Positions 44,808 to 53,441 of a stretch of DNA of 64,000 bases are shown here, in pieces. The DNA is from Stutzerimonas stutzeri. GTDB taxonomy: Bacteria; Pseudomonadota; Gammaproteobacteria; Pseudomonadales; Pseudomonadaceae. Under the pieces are notes generated by a model. The model was not told the origin of the DNA. It did no database searches and saw nothing but the letters and a program-made list of their open reading frames with translations. The translations under genes were made by a program, and so were the position numbers. The DNA is taken from assembly GCF_018138085.1 (NCBI RefSeq), contig NZ_CP073105.1:4836001-4900000 (forward strand), in the 5' to 3' direction. Each line of letters starts with the position of its first letter. Within the stretch, counting starts at the first letter, position 1.

Positions 44808-45296
44808 ATGCTCAAACCGATTTTGTTGGTGGAGGACAATCCTCACGACCTCGAGCTGACGCTGGTCGCGCTCGAGCGCAGCCAGTTGGCCAACGAGGTG
44901 ATTGTCTTGCGCGATGGTGCCGAGGCCCTCGATTACCTGCTGCGTCGCGGTGACCATACCGGCCGCGCCGACGGCAACCCGGCGGTGCTGCTGCTCGATC
45001 TCAAGCTGCCGAAAGTCGATGGACTGGAAGTCCTGAAGACCATTCGCGAGACCGCCGAACTGCGCAGCATCCCGGTCGTCATGCTGACTTCCTCGCGCGA
45101 GGAGCCGGATCTGATGAGGGCTTACGAACTCGGGGTGAACGCTTACGTGGTCAAGCCGGTCGAATTCCGGGATTTCGTCGCGGCCATCTCCGATCTTGGC
45201 ATTTTCTGGGCGGTGCTCAACGAGCCTCCCCCAGGCTCGTTGCGGCTGCAGCGTCCGCGTCGAGAGCGCAACGATGGTGACGAGAAGCCCAGCTGA
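44808..45296 (+). CDS. phytochrome-associated response regulator (Rcp1/BphR type)
   Basis: This 162-residue receiver domain has VEDNPHDLELTLVALERS, the phosphoacceptor in VLLLDLKLPKVDG, VVMLTSSREEPD and the lysine in AYVVKPVEF. There is no output domain, as in cyanobacterial Rcp1. A basic C-terminal tail of about 20 residues is extra. It follows bphP by 13 bp with AGGA upstream, and its end overlaps the next gene. Confidence 0.9.
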   Translation: MLKPILLVEDNPHDLELTLVALERSQLANEVIVLRDGAEALDYLLRRGDHTGRADGNPAVLLLDLKLPKVDGLEVLKTIRETAELRSIPVVMLTSSREEPDLMRAYELGVNAYVVKPVEFRDFVAAISDLGIFWAVLNEPPPGSLRLQRPRRERNDGDEKPS

Positions 45297-47763
45297 GCAA
45301 GCCACGGCTGCCGCTGACCCACAGCCCACTTCCAAGCAGTGCGAAGCCCGCGACAGTATGGTTATGCCATCGAGAACCCCTATCAACATCCTGTTCGTCG
45401 AAGACAGCCCACACGATGCCGAGCTGGCATTGATGACGCTCGAACGACACGGCTACGACGTCGACACCGAAATCGTCTTCGATCAAGCCGGCGTGGTCGA
45501 GGCACTGCAAACGCGGCGCTTCGACTTGATCCTGTCGGACTACGTCCTGCCTGGTTACTCGGGTAGCCAGGCGTTGCAGGAAGCCAGACAACGGGCTCCG
45601 GACACGCCGTTCATCTTCCTGTCTGGCGTCTTCGGCGAAGAGCACGCCGTCAACATGATGCGCTCAGGCGCCATCGACTATGTGCTAAAGCAGAACCTGG
45701 TGTTCCTGCCCAACGCCGTGGAACGTGCGCTGAGCGAAGTGCGGGAACGCCGCAGGCGCCTGCGCGCCGAAGAAGCGCTGCGTGAGGTCGAAGTCCGCGC
45801 CCGTCTGGCGATCGATGCGGCTGGCCTGGGCATGTGGGACTTCGAGCCGCAGAGCGGCACCTTGATCCTCGATCGCAGCTGCCGCGCCATGTTCGGCCTG
45901 GCGGCCGATGCAACGGTCGACATCCGCTTATTCGAATCCCTCTGCCATCCCGATGATCGGCAGCGCTTGCGCGAAGAAATCTGGGACACCCTCGCCGAGG
46001 GCGACGACAAGGAGTTCACGGTCGATTATCGAATCCTGCTCGACGACGGCCGGGTACGCTGGGTGGAGACTCGCGGCCAGGGCTTCTTCGAAAACGGCAA
46101 GCGCACACGCTTCATCGGAGTGGTGATGGACGTCACCGAGCAGAAGCTGGCAACCGAAGCGCTCAAGCGGATGAACGAAGCGCTCGGTGAGCGAGTCGAG
46201 GCGCGCACCCGCGAGCGCGACCGTACCTGGGAACTGTCGCGCGACCTGCTCGTGGTGATGTGCTTCGAAACCCGCGTGCTGGCACTCAATCCGGTCTGGG
46301 AAAGCACCCTCGGCTGGTCGCGCGAGACCCTCATCGACCAACCACTCTGGGCGCTGGTGCATCCGGACGATATCAGTTCGACACAGGCCGAAACCGAGCG
46401 GCTTCGCCGTGGCAACGTCACCGACCGCTTCGTCAACCGCATGCAGCATCGCGACGGCAGCTATCGCTGGCTGTCCTGGACAGCCGTGCCCGAAGGCGAA
46501 AGGATGTATGCGGCCGGCCGCGATATCACCAGTGAAATTGCCGCGGTCGACCGACTCGCCGCCGCGAACCGCGAGCTGACGGAGCAAATCAAGGAGCGCG
46601 AGCGTATCGAGGCCACCCTGCAACAGATGCAGCGCCTGGAGGCCGTCGGGCAGCTCACCGCCGGAGTCGCGCATGATTTCAACAACCTGCTGACGGTCAT
46701 ACTGACCAGCGCCAGCTTCCTCAAGAACGACCTGGAGCGTGGCGCCCCGCTGGGCAAATCGCTGGCTCGCCTGCAGTACATTCAAGATTCCGGCGAGCGT
46801 GGCGCCACCTTGACCAGCCAACTGCTGGCGTTCGCCCGGCGCCAACAGCTGGCACCCAAGGCGGTGGACCTCAACGACACCCTGGTCGGCCTGCTCAGCC
46901 TGTTGCACAGCACGCTGGGCGGTTCGGTAACCATCGAGACCGATACCTGCGCCGGGCTCTGGCACGCGTTGGTCGATCCCACCCAGATCGAAATGATCAT
47001 CCTCAACCTGGCCATCAACGCGCGCGACGCCATGGGTTCTGGCGGCTGTCTGTCGCTCAGTACGGCAAACGCGGTGATCGACACGCCTGCGCTACGAGCC
47101 GAAGAACCCGGCCCCGGCGAGTACGTGGTGCTGTCGGTCAGGGATACCGGCTCGGGTATGAGCGATGAGGTCCTGCAGAAGGCCTTCGAACCCTTCTTCA
47201 CCACCAAGGAGGTGGGCAAAGGCTCCGGCCTTGGGCTGGCTCAGGTGTTCGGCTTCGCCAAGCAGTCCGGCGGCGGCGCGCGAATCGAGACCGAGCTCGG
47301 CATAGGCACGACCGTCAAGGTATACCTGCCCCGGGTTCAGGCGCCGGAGCAGCCAGTTGGCGTACCGGAATGCCAGGCCAGCACGCCGATCGGCGACGCC
47401 TCCAATACCGTCCTGTTGGTCGACGACGACCACAGCGTGCGCGAAGTGACCGCACAGATGCTGATCAACCTGGGGTACTCGGTGATCCAGGCGGAGAGCG
47501 GCCGCATGGCCTTGCAGCTGCTGGAAGACGGCACCGCCGTGGACCTGCTGCTGGCAGACTTCGCCATGCCGGGCATGAACGGTGGCGAACTGGCTCGTGC
47601 CGTTCAATCGACTTATCCGGCATTACCCGTGGTATTCATCACCGGCTACGCGGAGCTGGGCGAGCTCGGCATGGGCAGCACCACCATCATCCAGAAGCCC
47701 TTCCGCGAGGAACAGCTGGCCAGCAAGGTCCGTAGCGCGCTCACCGAAGCGAGCCCGGCCTGA
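45274..47763 (+). CDS. hybrid histidine kinase with receiver domains at both ends
   Basis: This 829-residue cytoplasmic protein has a receiver (INILFVEDSPHDAELAL, phosphoacceptor in LILSDYVLPGYSG), two PAS/PAC domains (about residues 170-295 and 315-430), a HisKA domain (VGQLTAGVAHDFNNLLTVI), an ATPase domain (NLAINARDAMG, DTGSGMS, GKGSGLGLAQVFG) and a second receiver (VLLVDDDHSVREV, LLLADFAMPGMNG). It may extend the phytochrome signal into a phosphorelay. The start is uncertain: the ATG used here overlaps the previous gene by 23 bases, while ATGs at 45358 or 45364 would give a protein starting just before the receiver. Confidence 0.88.
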   Translation: MVTRSPAEQATAAADPQPTSKQCEARDSMVMPSRTPINILFVEDSPHDAELALMTLERHGYDVDTEIVFDQAGVVEALQTRRFDLILSDYVLPGYSGSQALQEARQRAPDTPFIFLSGVFGEEHAVNMMRSGAIDYVLKQNLVFLPNAVERALSEVRERRRRLRAEEALREVEVRARLAIDAAGLGMWDFEPQSGTLILDRSCRAMFGLAADATVDIRLFESLCHPDDRQRLREEIWDTLAEGDDKEFTVDYRILLDDGRVRWVETRGQGFFENGKRTRFIGVVMDVTEQKLATEALKRMNEALGERVEARTRERDRTWELSRDLLVVMCFETRVLALNPVWESTLGWSRETLIDQPLWALVHPDDISSTQAETERLRRGNVTDRFVNRMQHRDGSYRWLSWTAVPEGERMYAAGRDITSEIAAVDRLAAANRELTEQIKERERIEATLQQMQRLEAVGQLTAGVAHDFNNLLTVILTSASFLKNDLERGAPLGKSLARLQYIQDSGERGATLTSQLLAFARRQQLAPKAVDLNDTLVGLLSLLHSTLGGSVTIETDTCAGLWHALVDPTQIEMIILNLAINARDAMGSGGCLSLSTANAVIDTPALRAEEPGPGEYVVLSVRDTGSGMSDEVLQKAFEPFFTTKEVGKGSGLGLAQVFGFAKQSGGGARIETELGIGTTVKVYLPRVQAPEQPVGVPECQASTPIGDASNTVLLVDDDHSVREVTAQMLINLGYSVIQAESGRMALQLLEDGTAVDLLLADFAMPGMNGGELARAVQSTYPALPVVFITGYAELGELGMGSTTIIQKPFREEQLASKVRSALTEASPA

Positions 47764-48326
47764 TGTTATCGTTGCGCCAATGGGTCCGTGACAGCAGCGC
47801 TCCACTGCACGAGCGCGTCGACGCTGCATTCTCTCGCTTCGACCTGAGCGACAGGCATGAATATGGACGCTTCCTGCGCGCCCACGGCATGGCGCTGTTC
47901 GACCTGGAAGCGGCGCTGGAGCAAGGCGGGATCGAGCGTCTATTGACCGACTGGCCCGAGCGCCGCCGCAGCGCCGCACTCCGTGAGGATCTACAGGCGC
48001 TGGAACTCGGCATCCCGACACCGCTAGGCGTCGAACCGGGTTGGGACGAAGGCTGGCACTGGGGTGTCGCCTATGTGCTGGAAGGCTCGCGGCTGGGCGG
48101 CCGAGTCCTGTCTCAGTGTGTCCGAGAGGGCTTGGGCGACGCGCCACTGCGCTACCTCGCCCATGGCCAGGGAACCCCATTGTGGCCACGCTTTCTCGAG
48201 CAGTTCGAACAGCACGCCACATCAATAGACCGCGCTCAGTTGTCGGCCGGAGTTCGCGCAGCATTCGAACAGTTCCTGCACGCCGCCGCGCACGAATTGC
48301 AGGCGCTTGCACCGGCAGGATCCTGA
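47763..48326 (+). CDS. bphO: biliverdin-producing haem oxygenase
   Basis: This 187-residue enzyme opens haem to biliverdin, the chromophore of the phytochrome. The proximal histidine is in APLHERVDAAFSRFD and the distal helix glycines in YVLEGSRLGGRVLSQ. It starts inside the stop codon of the hybrid kinase (TGATG), so all four genes are tightly coupled. No HemO-type iron acquisition neighbours are present, which supports the chromophore role. Confidence 0.9.
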   Translation: MLSLRQWVRDSSAPLHERVDAAFSRFDLSDRHEYGRFLRAHGMALFDLEAALEQGGIERLLTDWPERRRSAALREDLQALELGIPTPLGVEPGWDEGWHWGVAYVLEGSRLGGRVLSQCVREGLGDAPLRYLAHGQGTPLWPRFLEQFEQHATSIDRAQLSAGVRAAFEQFLHAAAHELQALAPAGS

Positions 48327-48340
48327 TACCAGCGCCATGG

Positions 48341-48360
48341 CCGCCCTGCACCGCGGGCGG
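48341..48360 (+). terminator. hairpin after bphO
   Basis: CCGCCC and GGGCGG pair around eight bases, 14 bases past the stop codon. There is no T-run, so termination would be weak or Rho-assisted. Confidence 0.35.
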
Positions 48361-48437
48361 GGCGCGCCGGTTGCGGAACAGAACGCCAATATCGGGCTAA
48401 CGGCTCTCGCCATTGCGGAGCCGCAGCAGGCGCGGTG

Positions 48438-48590
48438 TGTGGTTGGCAACAACATAGATTGACACAAGCACCCTTGAAAACACTGAGGAAAACCGAGGCC
48501 TTAGGTGCCAGCCTCGACAACATAGTCTGACACAAGGCCACTGCCACATCGAACGAAGCCCCAATCCTGGAACAACATAGATTGACAAAA
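48438..48590 (+). repeat. three direct repeats, likely end of a Tn7-like or IS21-like element
   Basis: ACAACATAGATTGACACAA occurs at 48449-48467, as ACAACATAGTCTGACACAA at 48517-48535 and as ACAACATAGATTGACAAAA at 48572-48590, all in one orientation, 68 and 55 bases apart. A TGT lies 11 bases before the first copy. Tn7 ends start with TGT and carry spaced TnsB sites containing ACAAAATAGTTGG, which look alike, and three spaced sites are the layout of the Tn7 left end. IS21-family ends also have repeated internal sites. No transposase gene and no opposite end was found in the window. Confidence 0.6.
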
Positions 48591-48806
48591 ATATTTGACC
48601 ATCCGTAGTTGAGCCCCTGGCTACCCAAGAATCTGTGCCTAGGCCGGTCTCTGTGCTGGCTGAGCTTTCGCGCTAGAAGCCTCATCTCATCCTCCCAGGC
48701 TCCATCCGCCACAGTCGCCGCTCTCGATCTACCCCTTCTGCCAAGAAGCATTTCGGGCAGAAGCGATTAATCTTTAAGGGCTAACCGATTAATGCAGGAG
48801 GTCCAT

Positions 48807-49610
48807 ATGAACGTCGTGGACTTGCTCGGCCCTGTCGTTGAGAGGGTTCTTTCCGCCGGAAAACTGCTGTCTTCAGAGTGGCACCGTATCGGCGGCCCCC
48901 GAGGCCACGGGGACAAAGCAGCTATCGACTCCGAGATTGAGGCTCAGCTACGTCTAGATCTGCTCGAGCTCCTGCATTGTGATTTCTGGGGTGAGGAAAC
49001 TGGGACGCACATGACAGGTCACGAGTACTGTTGGGTAGTCGATCCGAACGATGGAACAGCGGACTTCCTACAACACCGTGCAGGGTCAGCCATCTCTGTC
49101 GGCCTACTTCACAATGCAATCCCTGTTCTAGGGGTGGTCTACGCCCCCATCGCACCGGATGGTGGTGAGGATTGCATCTCCTGGGCAGAAGGACTGCCAG
49201 CAATCATTCGCAATAGGCAAACAGTACATGCTCTGCTTGATCAACTGAGGTTGACGTCCAACAGCGTGGTACTGGTAAGCACTGCCGCAACAAGCAAACC
49301 TGAGCTCAACGCAGAGCTTTGTGCCCCGGCAGAGTTCATTTCAATGCCCAGCATCGCCTATCGCCTCGCTCGTGCCGCAGCTGGTGATGCTGTCGTGGGT
49401 ACGTCTCTTGTACCTGTGTCAGCTCATGATGTGGTAGGAGGTCACGCACTACTGATCGGCGCAGGCGGCGTGCTCATTGATCAAGATGGCGGGCCGATCA
49501 CCTATGAATCTGAAGAGCGAATGAAGGAGGTTTCCTTGCGCTGCTTCGGCGGAGCACCTCAAGCATGTCAAGAGCTTGTCACTAGGGACTGGAAGCGCCT
49601 GTTTCGCTAA
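48807..49610 (+). CDS. inositol monophosphatase-family phosphatase in the accessory insert
   Basis: This 267-residue cytoplasmic enzyme belongs to the Mg2+-dependent inositol monophosphatase/CysQ/FBPase family. The metal-binding motifs are present: GDKAAIDSEIE near residue 35, WGEETGTH, and WVVDPNDGTADFL. In the last motif the usual WD is HD (SAHDVVGGHALLIGAGG). It has a perfect AGGAGG site five bases before the ATG; an ATG 15 bases upstream is less likely. It is not next to cysteine or inositol genes. It lies right behind the transposon-end-like repeats and is convergent with the 570-residue gene, so it is probably cargo. Possible substrates are PAP, inositol phosphates or a nucleotide signal. 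Confidence 0.8.
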   Translation: MNVVDLLGPVVERVLSAGKLLSSEWHRIGGPRGHGDKAAIDSEIEAQLRLDLLELLHCDFWGEETGTHMTGHEYCWVVDPNDGTADFLQHRAGSAISVGLLHNAIPVLGVVYAPIAPDGGEDCISWAEGLPAIIRNRQTVHALLDQLRLTSNSVVLVSTAATSKPELNAELCAPAEFISMPSIAYRLARAAAGDAVVGTSLVPVSAHDVVGGHALLIGAGGVLIDQDGGPITYESEERMKEVSLRCFGGAPQACQELVTRDWKRLFR

Positions 49611-49784
49611 TAATGAGCTGAAAACTCGCACTCAACCGGTGTTGAAAGCAGGAAATCGTTTGCCAAGCGCGACTATATTCGAGAAGGCGCCCCTTGCGAG
49701 CGCCGTCATGCGAAGAGCCGGGAACCAACAGCTCTTAGCGCCCTACGCGCCGAGAGGAGCGTACAGACCAATCAGCCGAGTTTT

Positions 49785-51497
49785 CTAATCTTCCGTTTCG
49801 AACTCGAGTGCTTTTAGCACGCCAATGAGAGCCTGGTCGCAGCCTTCTGCAATATGGAAAAAATGAGCTCGAAAATTACCGTGGGTAGCACGGGCCTCGC
49901 GAATTGCGACCTCTTTTTTCTCATGGGTCGCGTGCCCGCGGATCTCATTGCGAAGCTCATGGAGCTTTTTCATAGGAGCCAGAAGTTGTTTGGCAGCCTC
50001 CTCACTCAGAGTGCTTCCAAGCAGAATTTCATGAAGAAGCTTCAGCGAGCGCCACACAGACTCTACTTCTCGCCCTTTTTCTTGGGCGATCTTTCGCAGA
50101 GGTTTATCTAGAAAGCCCTCCACCAGCAATTGGTCGAGCGCCAAGATTTCATCTCCCCATTCTTTCGGGGAGTCGGTAGCCGGGGCCAGTACGCTATCCA
50201 TCAGTGCATCGCCTCTCCGGTTCCACCATTCCGGGCTAGCCTTATCCAGCGCTCTCACCTTATTTCTTAAAGAAGTTAAGGGGTCGTAGGTCGTGCACCA
50301 CTGCCCCTCTATATCCGTCCGATGGGCTCGTGCCGAGATGGATGACTTCGGCCATTCGTTGAATGCCTTCCAGTAGTTTTGCTCTGCAATAGGAAGCTTG
50401 GCGAGGTCGCCGATGTAAACGTGGACTTGACCTGCCTCATTTATGTCGTACGACTTGATGTGCCAAGCTCCGCGGCAGGAGATGCTTCGGTCTTCGAGCG
50501 TGTATTTTTCTGGGTCCGCCTTGAAGCGCTGGAGAACCTCGGGCCTAAAGAATGCGGGAGATATCTGCCACGGCAGGTCGCTTTGCTCGAAGTAGCTGAC
50601 GATATGAAGCGGGCTAGCGGACGTCTCGACATTGCGATCATTTTTGCGGTCGTAAATTTTGAAAACTGCATATTCCCGGTCAGGGTCACCTTCAAAATCC
50701 CTGCACCACGCCTCTTCCTGTTCAGCCAGGGTTGTTTGTGAGCGCACAACCATAGCGCCGTGCATAAAGCTGGCACGAGCGGCTGAACCGCCATGGTAAA
50801 AAAGATCCTCCCCATCGCGATGGTAGCGGCTTAGGTCATTCCAGCCGCTGAAGCTACCGCGAACGGTCCGCGTGAAGTCAAACTTGATAACCAGCGCTAG
50901 ATCCGCGACTGCCATGTAGATGTCCAGATCTTTGCGAAGAATCGTTACGACTTCTCTACCTTCCAACTGCTCATCAATTGGAAGCGTCATAATCCGTATC
51001 ACATCCTCGATATCCCCATTGCCGTCTAGGCGACAGTAGGCATTCCGCTCGGGGATATAGTGAATGTCTAGGCAGTGGACGAGTTTCTGGCTGACTTCAA
51101 TTGGAGCCGGGCCTTTGTGCACTCCCGAAAAATATCGCCTTGTGACGAGCGTCTCGCCGCCAGAGAGGGCTGATACCCGGTCATTCGGAAATGGTGGCTC
51201 TAGGTATACGCGGTAACCTTCAGCTGCGCTCCAAGACTTTTGAATCTTCCAAGCTGCATCAGTGCAAAGCGACGTATTCTGAAGCGCGTCTCCGTCAACC
51301 GGTGTGACGTTAACGGTTGGTACTAGAGCTCCGACGATCAGTACCGCGGGAGCGGATGCATAGATGACGGTCTCATCAGCATGCGCATTCGTGACCAGGT
51401 ACTGCGAGGCTTGTTCAGCATCCACGTACCAATGATCATCTGGATTCATTGGCGCGGTCGCGAGCGCTATTAGATCCTTGGCTTCAAATCGGCGCAT
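49785..51497 (-). CDS. 570-residue protein of unknown function with a HEPN-like C-terminal motif
   Basis: I do not recognise a named family for this protein. No signal peptide or membrane helix is seen, so it is cytoplasmic. The N-terminal 400 residues are a mix of strands and loops with many Trp/Tyr/Asp (MNPDDHWYVDAEQASQYLV, ISPAFFRPEVLQRFKADPEK). The last 120 residues look all-helical and contain LHELRNEIRGHATHEKK, where RNxxxxH fits the Rx4-6H motif of HEPN ribonucleases. HEPN proteins are typical of phage-defence and toxin systems. GAGGGAAG precedes the ATG. GC content is lower than in the flanking genes. A defence role is inference. Confidence 0.7.
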   Translation of the reverse strand: MRRFEAKDLIALATAPMNPDDHWYVDAEQASQYLVTNAHADETVIYASAPAVLIVGALVPTVNVTPVDGDALQNTSLCTDAAWKIQKSWSAAEGYRVYLEPPFPNDRVSALSGGETLVTRRYFSGVHKGPAPIEVSQKLVHCLDIHYIPERNAYCRLDGNGDIEDVIRIMTLPIDEQLEGREVVTILRKDLDIYMAVADLALVIKFDFTRTVRGSFSGWNDLSRYHRDGEDLFYHGGSAARASFMHGAMVVRSQTTLAEQEEAWCRDFEGDPDREYAVFKIYDRKNDRNVETSASPLHIVSYFEQSDLPWQISPAFFRPEVLQRFKADPEKYTLEDRSISCRGAWHIKSYDINEAGQVHVYIGDLAKLPIAEQNYWKAFNEWPKSSISARAHRTDIEGQWCTTYDPLTSLRNKVRALDKASPEWWNRRGDALMDSVLAPATDSPKEWGDEILALDQLLVEGFLDKPLRKIAQEKGREVESVWRSLKLLHEILLGSTLSEEAAKQLLAPMKKLHELRNEIRGHATHEKKEVAIREARATHGNFRAHFFHIAEGCDQALIGVLKALEFETED

Positions 51498-51822
51498 CTT
51501 CCCTCTCGCACTACCATTGGTTCGGTAGAGCCTAATCTCCGCTCCGGCGCTGTACAGGTCAATCCCATAAAGGTTCGCAAGGTACCTTGGCTAACCACGG
51601 CAACGCTCTACTCTCTGAAGCCAATAGGCCCATGCACAGTCGACAGGCCTTGTCACATGCTGCTGTGTGAGGGTGACATGAGCGACCGCTAGTACCCGTT
51701 TTCTGCGCTTCACGACCGGCTGCAATCGGCCAAAAGCGGACAGCCCGGTAAGCTGCCCACCTAAGCCATGAGTTGAGATAATCGACCGCAAAACGCAGGT
51801 AGCGACACCAGCGCCTTGGCTG
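51498..51822. other. intergenic region at the right edge of the accessory insert
   Basis: 325 bases without a supported gene. It should contain the promoter of the 570-residue gene and perhaps the other end of the mobile element, but I found no inverted copy of the ACAACATAG repeat here. The junction with chromosomal DNA is not visible by eye. Confidence 0.45.
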
Positions 51823-52740
51823 TCAGATACCCTTACCCAACATCTTGCCGTTAACGGTCTTGCCGTAAAGGTTCACGCCGTCATTGGCGTGGTACTTATC
51901 TCGAGTTTTCTCGACTGAGCCATCAATCAAGCGCGGGTCTTGCGGTCGCTCGTGGCTGTTCATGAAGGCCGCCACGTTCCAGGCGTCTTCATCTGACAGG
52001 GTGCCGCCTTTGCCCAGTGGCATGTTTTCCTTGATGAACGCCGCAGCCGTGTTGATTCGATGCATGCCAGCACCCCAGTTGAACGAGTCCGCCCCCCAGA
52101 GTGGCGGGAATACATAAAGGTCACCAGACTTCTGCCCTTCCCCGTTTGGCCCATGACAGACGGCGCACTGTGCGTCGTAGACCTGTTCTCCCTTCGCCAG
52201 GTCGTAGCCGCCTTCGGGTTGTGGCACTTCCGGATAGGCCCGACCGGGCAGCTCTTGCCCCGTGGGTGCTCCGGTTGCAAGCCAGTAGGAATAGGCTGAA
52301 AGCGCGGCGATAACGGGGCCGTCAGCCTCGGGTGCCTTGCCGTTCATACTGAACTGGAAACAGCCCTGAAGGCGCTCGGCATAGCTGTTCACCTTGTCGT
52401 TCTTCTTTCGGTACGCCGGGTACATGGTGTAGGCAGCCCAGAGCGGCGCAGAGTTGGCTTTCCGGCCTTGTTCGAGGTGGCAGTTCGCACAGGCCAGGCC
52501 GTTGCCCACATAGTCGGGCGCATGCGTCTTGGTATCGACGAATATGGCGCGCCCTTGCTGTACCAACTGCCCGTAGGCGTTGTCAGGCAGTTCGCTTTCC
52601 TTGGGCGGTTGGAAGTACTTGCTGCTGGCGGGATCACCGGCCCCGGTCAGGATCTGCGACTGATCTTCCATCGCGATGTCGTCCGCGAGCACCGGGAAGG
52701 CCAATGACATCAACAGCAGTGCGCTTGTATGGGGCTTCAT
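51823..52740 (-). CDS. tsdA: thiosulfate dehydrogenase, dihaem cytochrome c
   Basis: This 305-residue periplasmic dihaem cytochrome oxidises two thiosulfate to tetrathionate (reversible). It has a signal peptide, a first haem site CANCH within GNGLACANCHLEQGRKANSA, the unusual cysteine haem ligand in ERLQGCFQFSMNGKAP about 40 residues on, and a second site CAVCH. All are diagnostic of TsdA. It overlaps tsdB by ATGA. Together they match the TsdBA pair known from P. stutzeri, where TsdB takes the electrons. Confidence 0.93.
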   Translation of the reverse strand: MKPHTSALLLMSLAFPVLADDIAMEDQSQILTGAGDPASSKYFQPPKESELPDNAYGQLVQQGRAIFVDTKTHAPDYVGNGLACANCHLEQGRKANSAPLWAAYTMYPAYRKKNDKVNSYAERLQGCFQFSMNGKAPEADGPVIAALSAYSYWLATGAPTGQELPGRAYPEVPQPEGGYDLAKGEQVYDAQCAVCHGPNGEGQKSGDLYVFPPLWGADSFNWGAGMHRINTAAAFIKENMPLGKGGTLSDEDAWNVAAFMNSHERPQDPRLIDGSVEKTRDKYHANDGVNLYGKTVNGKMLGKGI

Positions 52741-53384
52741 TTGGCTGCTCCTTTGTCGGTCAGGCCTGCGAAGTATGTCGAGACCGCCATTACCTCGTCC
52801 TCGGTCAAGCTACGCGCGATGTGGCCCATCAAGTCGTTGGGGTCGTTCTTGCGGGTGCCCTGACGCCAGGCGGTCAACTGAGACGACAGGTACTGTGCCG
52901 ACTGCCCGGCCAGCGGTGGGAAGGCGTCGCCGACGCCCGTTCCGCTGGGGCCGTGGCAGGCAACGCACTCGGGGATGTTGCGTTCCCAGGCGCCGCGCAG
53001 CGCAAGGGTTTCGCCAGGCCCGTCGACCAACGCGGTGCGGTCGATTCGCTCGACCTGCGGTTGCGGCTTGTCAGCCAGCATCGTCGAGACGGCCTCGGCT
53101 TCCTCACGGCTTAAGGCTGCCGCAATGGGCTGCATGATTGGATTCGCCCGCGCACCGGATGCGAAATCAGCCAGTTGCTTGCGCATGTAATTCGCCGACA
53201 AGCCGGCCAGACGGGGGAATCCCGCAGCGGCCATGCCTTCGCCCTCGGCGCCGTGGCAGGTAGCGCACGCCATCGCGGCGGTGTTGGCCCCGCCTTTGCT
53301 GTACACCGCAGCGGCATCCGCGGCGTGCGCGGACACCGAAATCGCAAGGAAGAGCCCGGCCAAGGGCCAGAGGGGGACGTTCAT
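52737..53384 (-). CDS. tsdB: dihaem cytochrome c, electron acceptor of TsdA
   Basis: This 215-residue c4-like cytochrome has a signal peptide (LFLAISVSAHAA) and two repeats, each with a CxxCH (CATCH and CVACH) and a later methionine region (NPIMQPIA, DLMGHIA). It precedes tsdA with a four-base overlap and would pass electrons from TsdA to the respiratory chain. Confidence 0.92.
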   Translation of the reverse strand: MNVPLWPLAGLFLAISVSAHAADAAAVYSKGGANTAAMACATCHGAEGEGMAAAGFPRLAGLSANYMRKQLADFASGARANPIMQPIAAALSREEAEAVSTMLADKPQPQVERIDRTALVDGPGETLALRGAWERNIPECVACHGPSGTGVGDAFPPLAGQSAQYLSSQLTAWRQGTRKNDPNDLMGHIARSLTEDEVMAVSTYFAGLTDKGAAK

Positions 53385-53441
53385 GTAGCCTCCAGATCAT
53401 TCTTGTTATAGGTGCCGGTGCTGACTGACCGTGTCGTGTTG

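Noticed and set aside
48449..48590. CRISPR array
   Set aside because: There are only three imperfect 19-base repeats with unequal spacers of about 49 and 36 bases and no cas genes; transposon-end sites explain them better.
51591..51791. A 66-codon minus-strand frame between the insert and tsdA
   Set aside because: No ribosome site, no recognisable feature, and it lies in a probable junction region.
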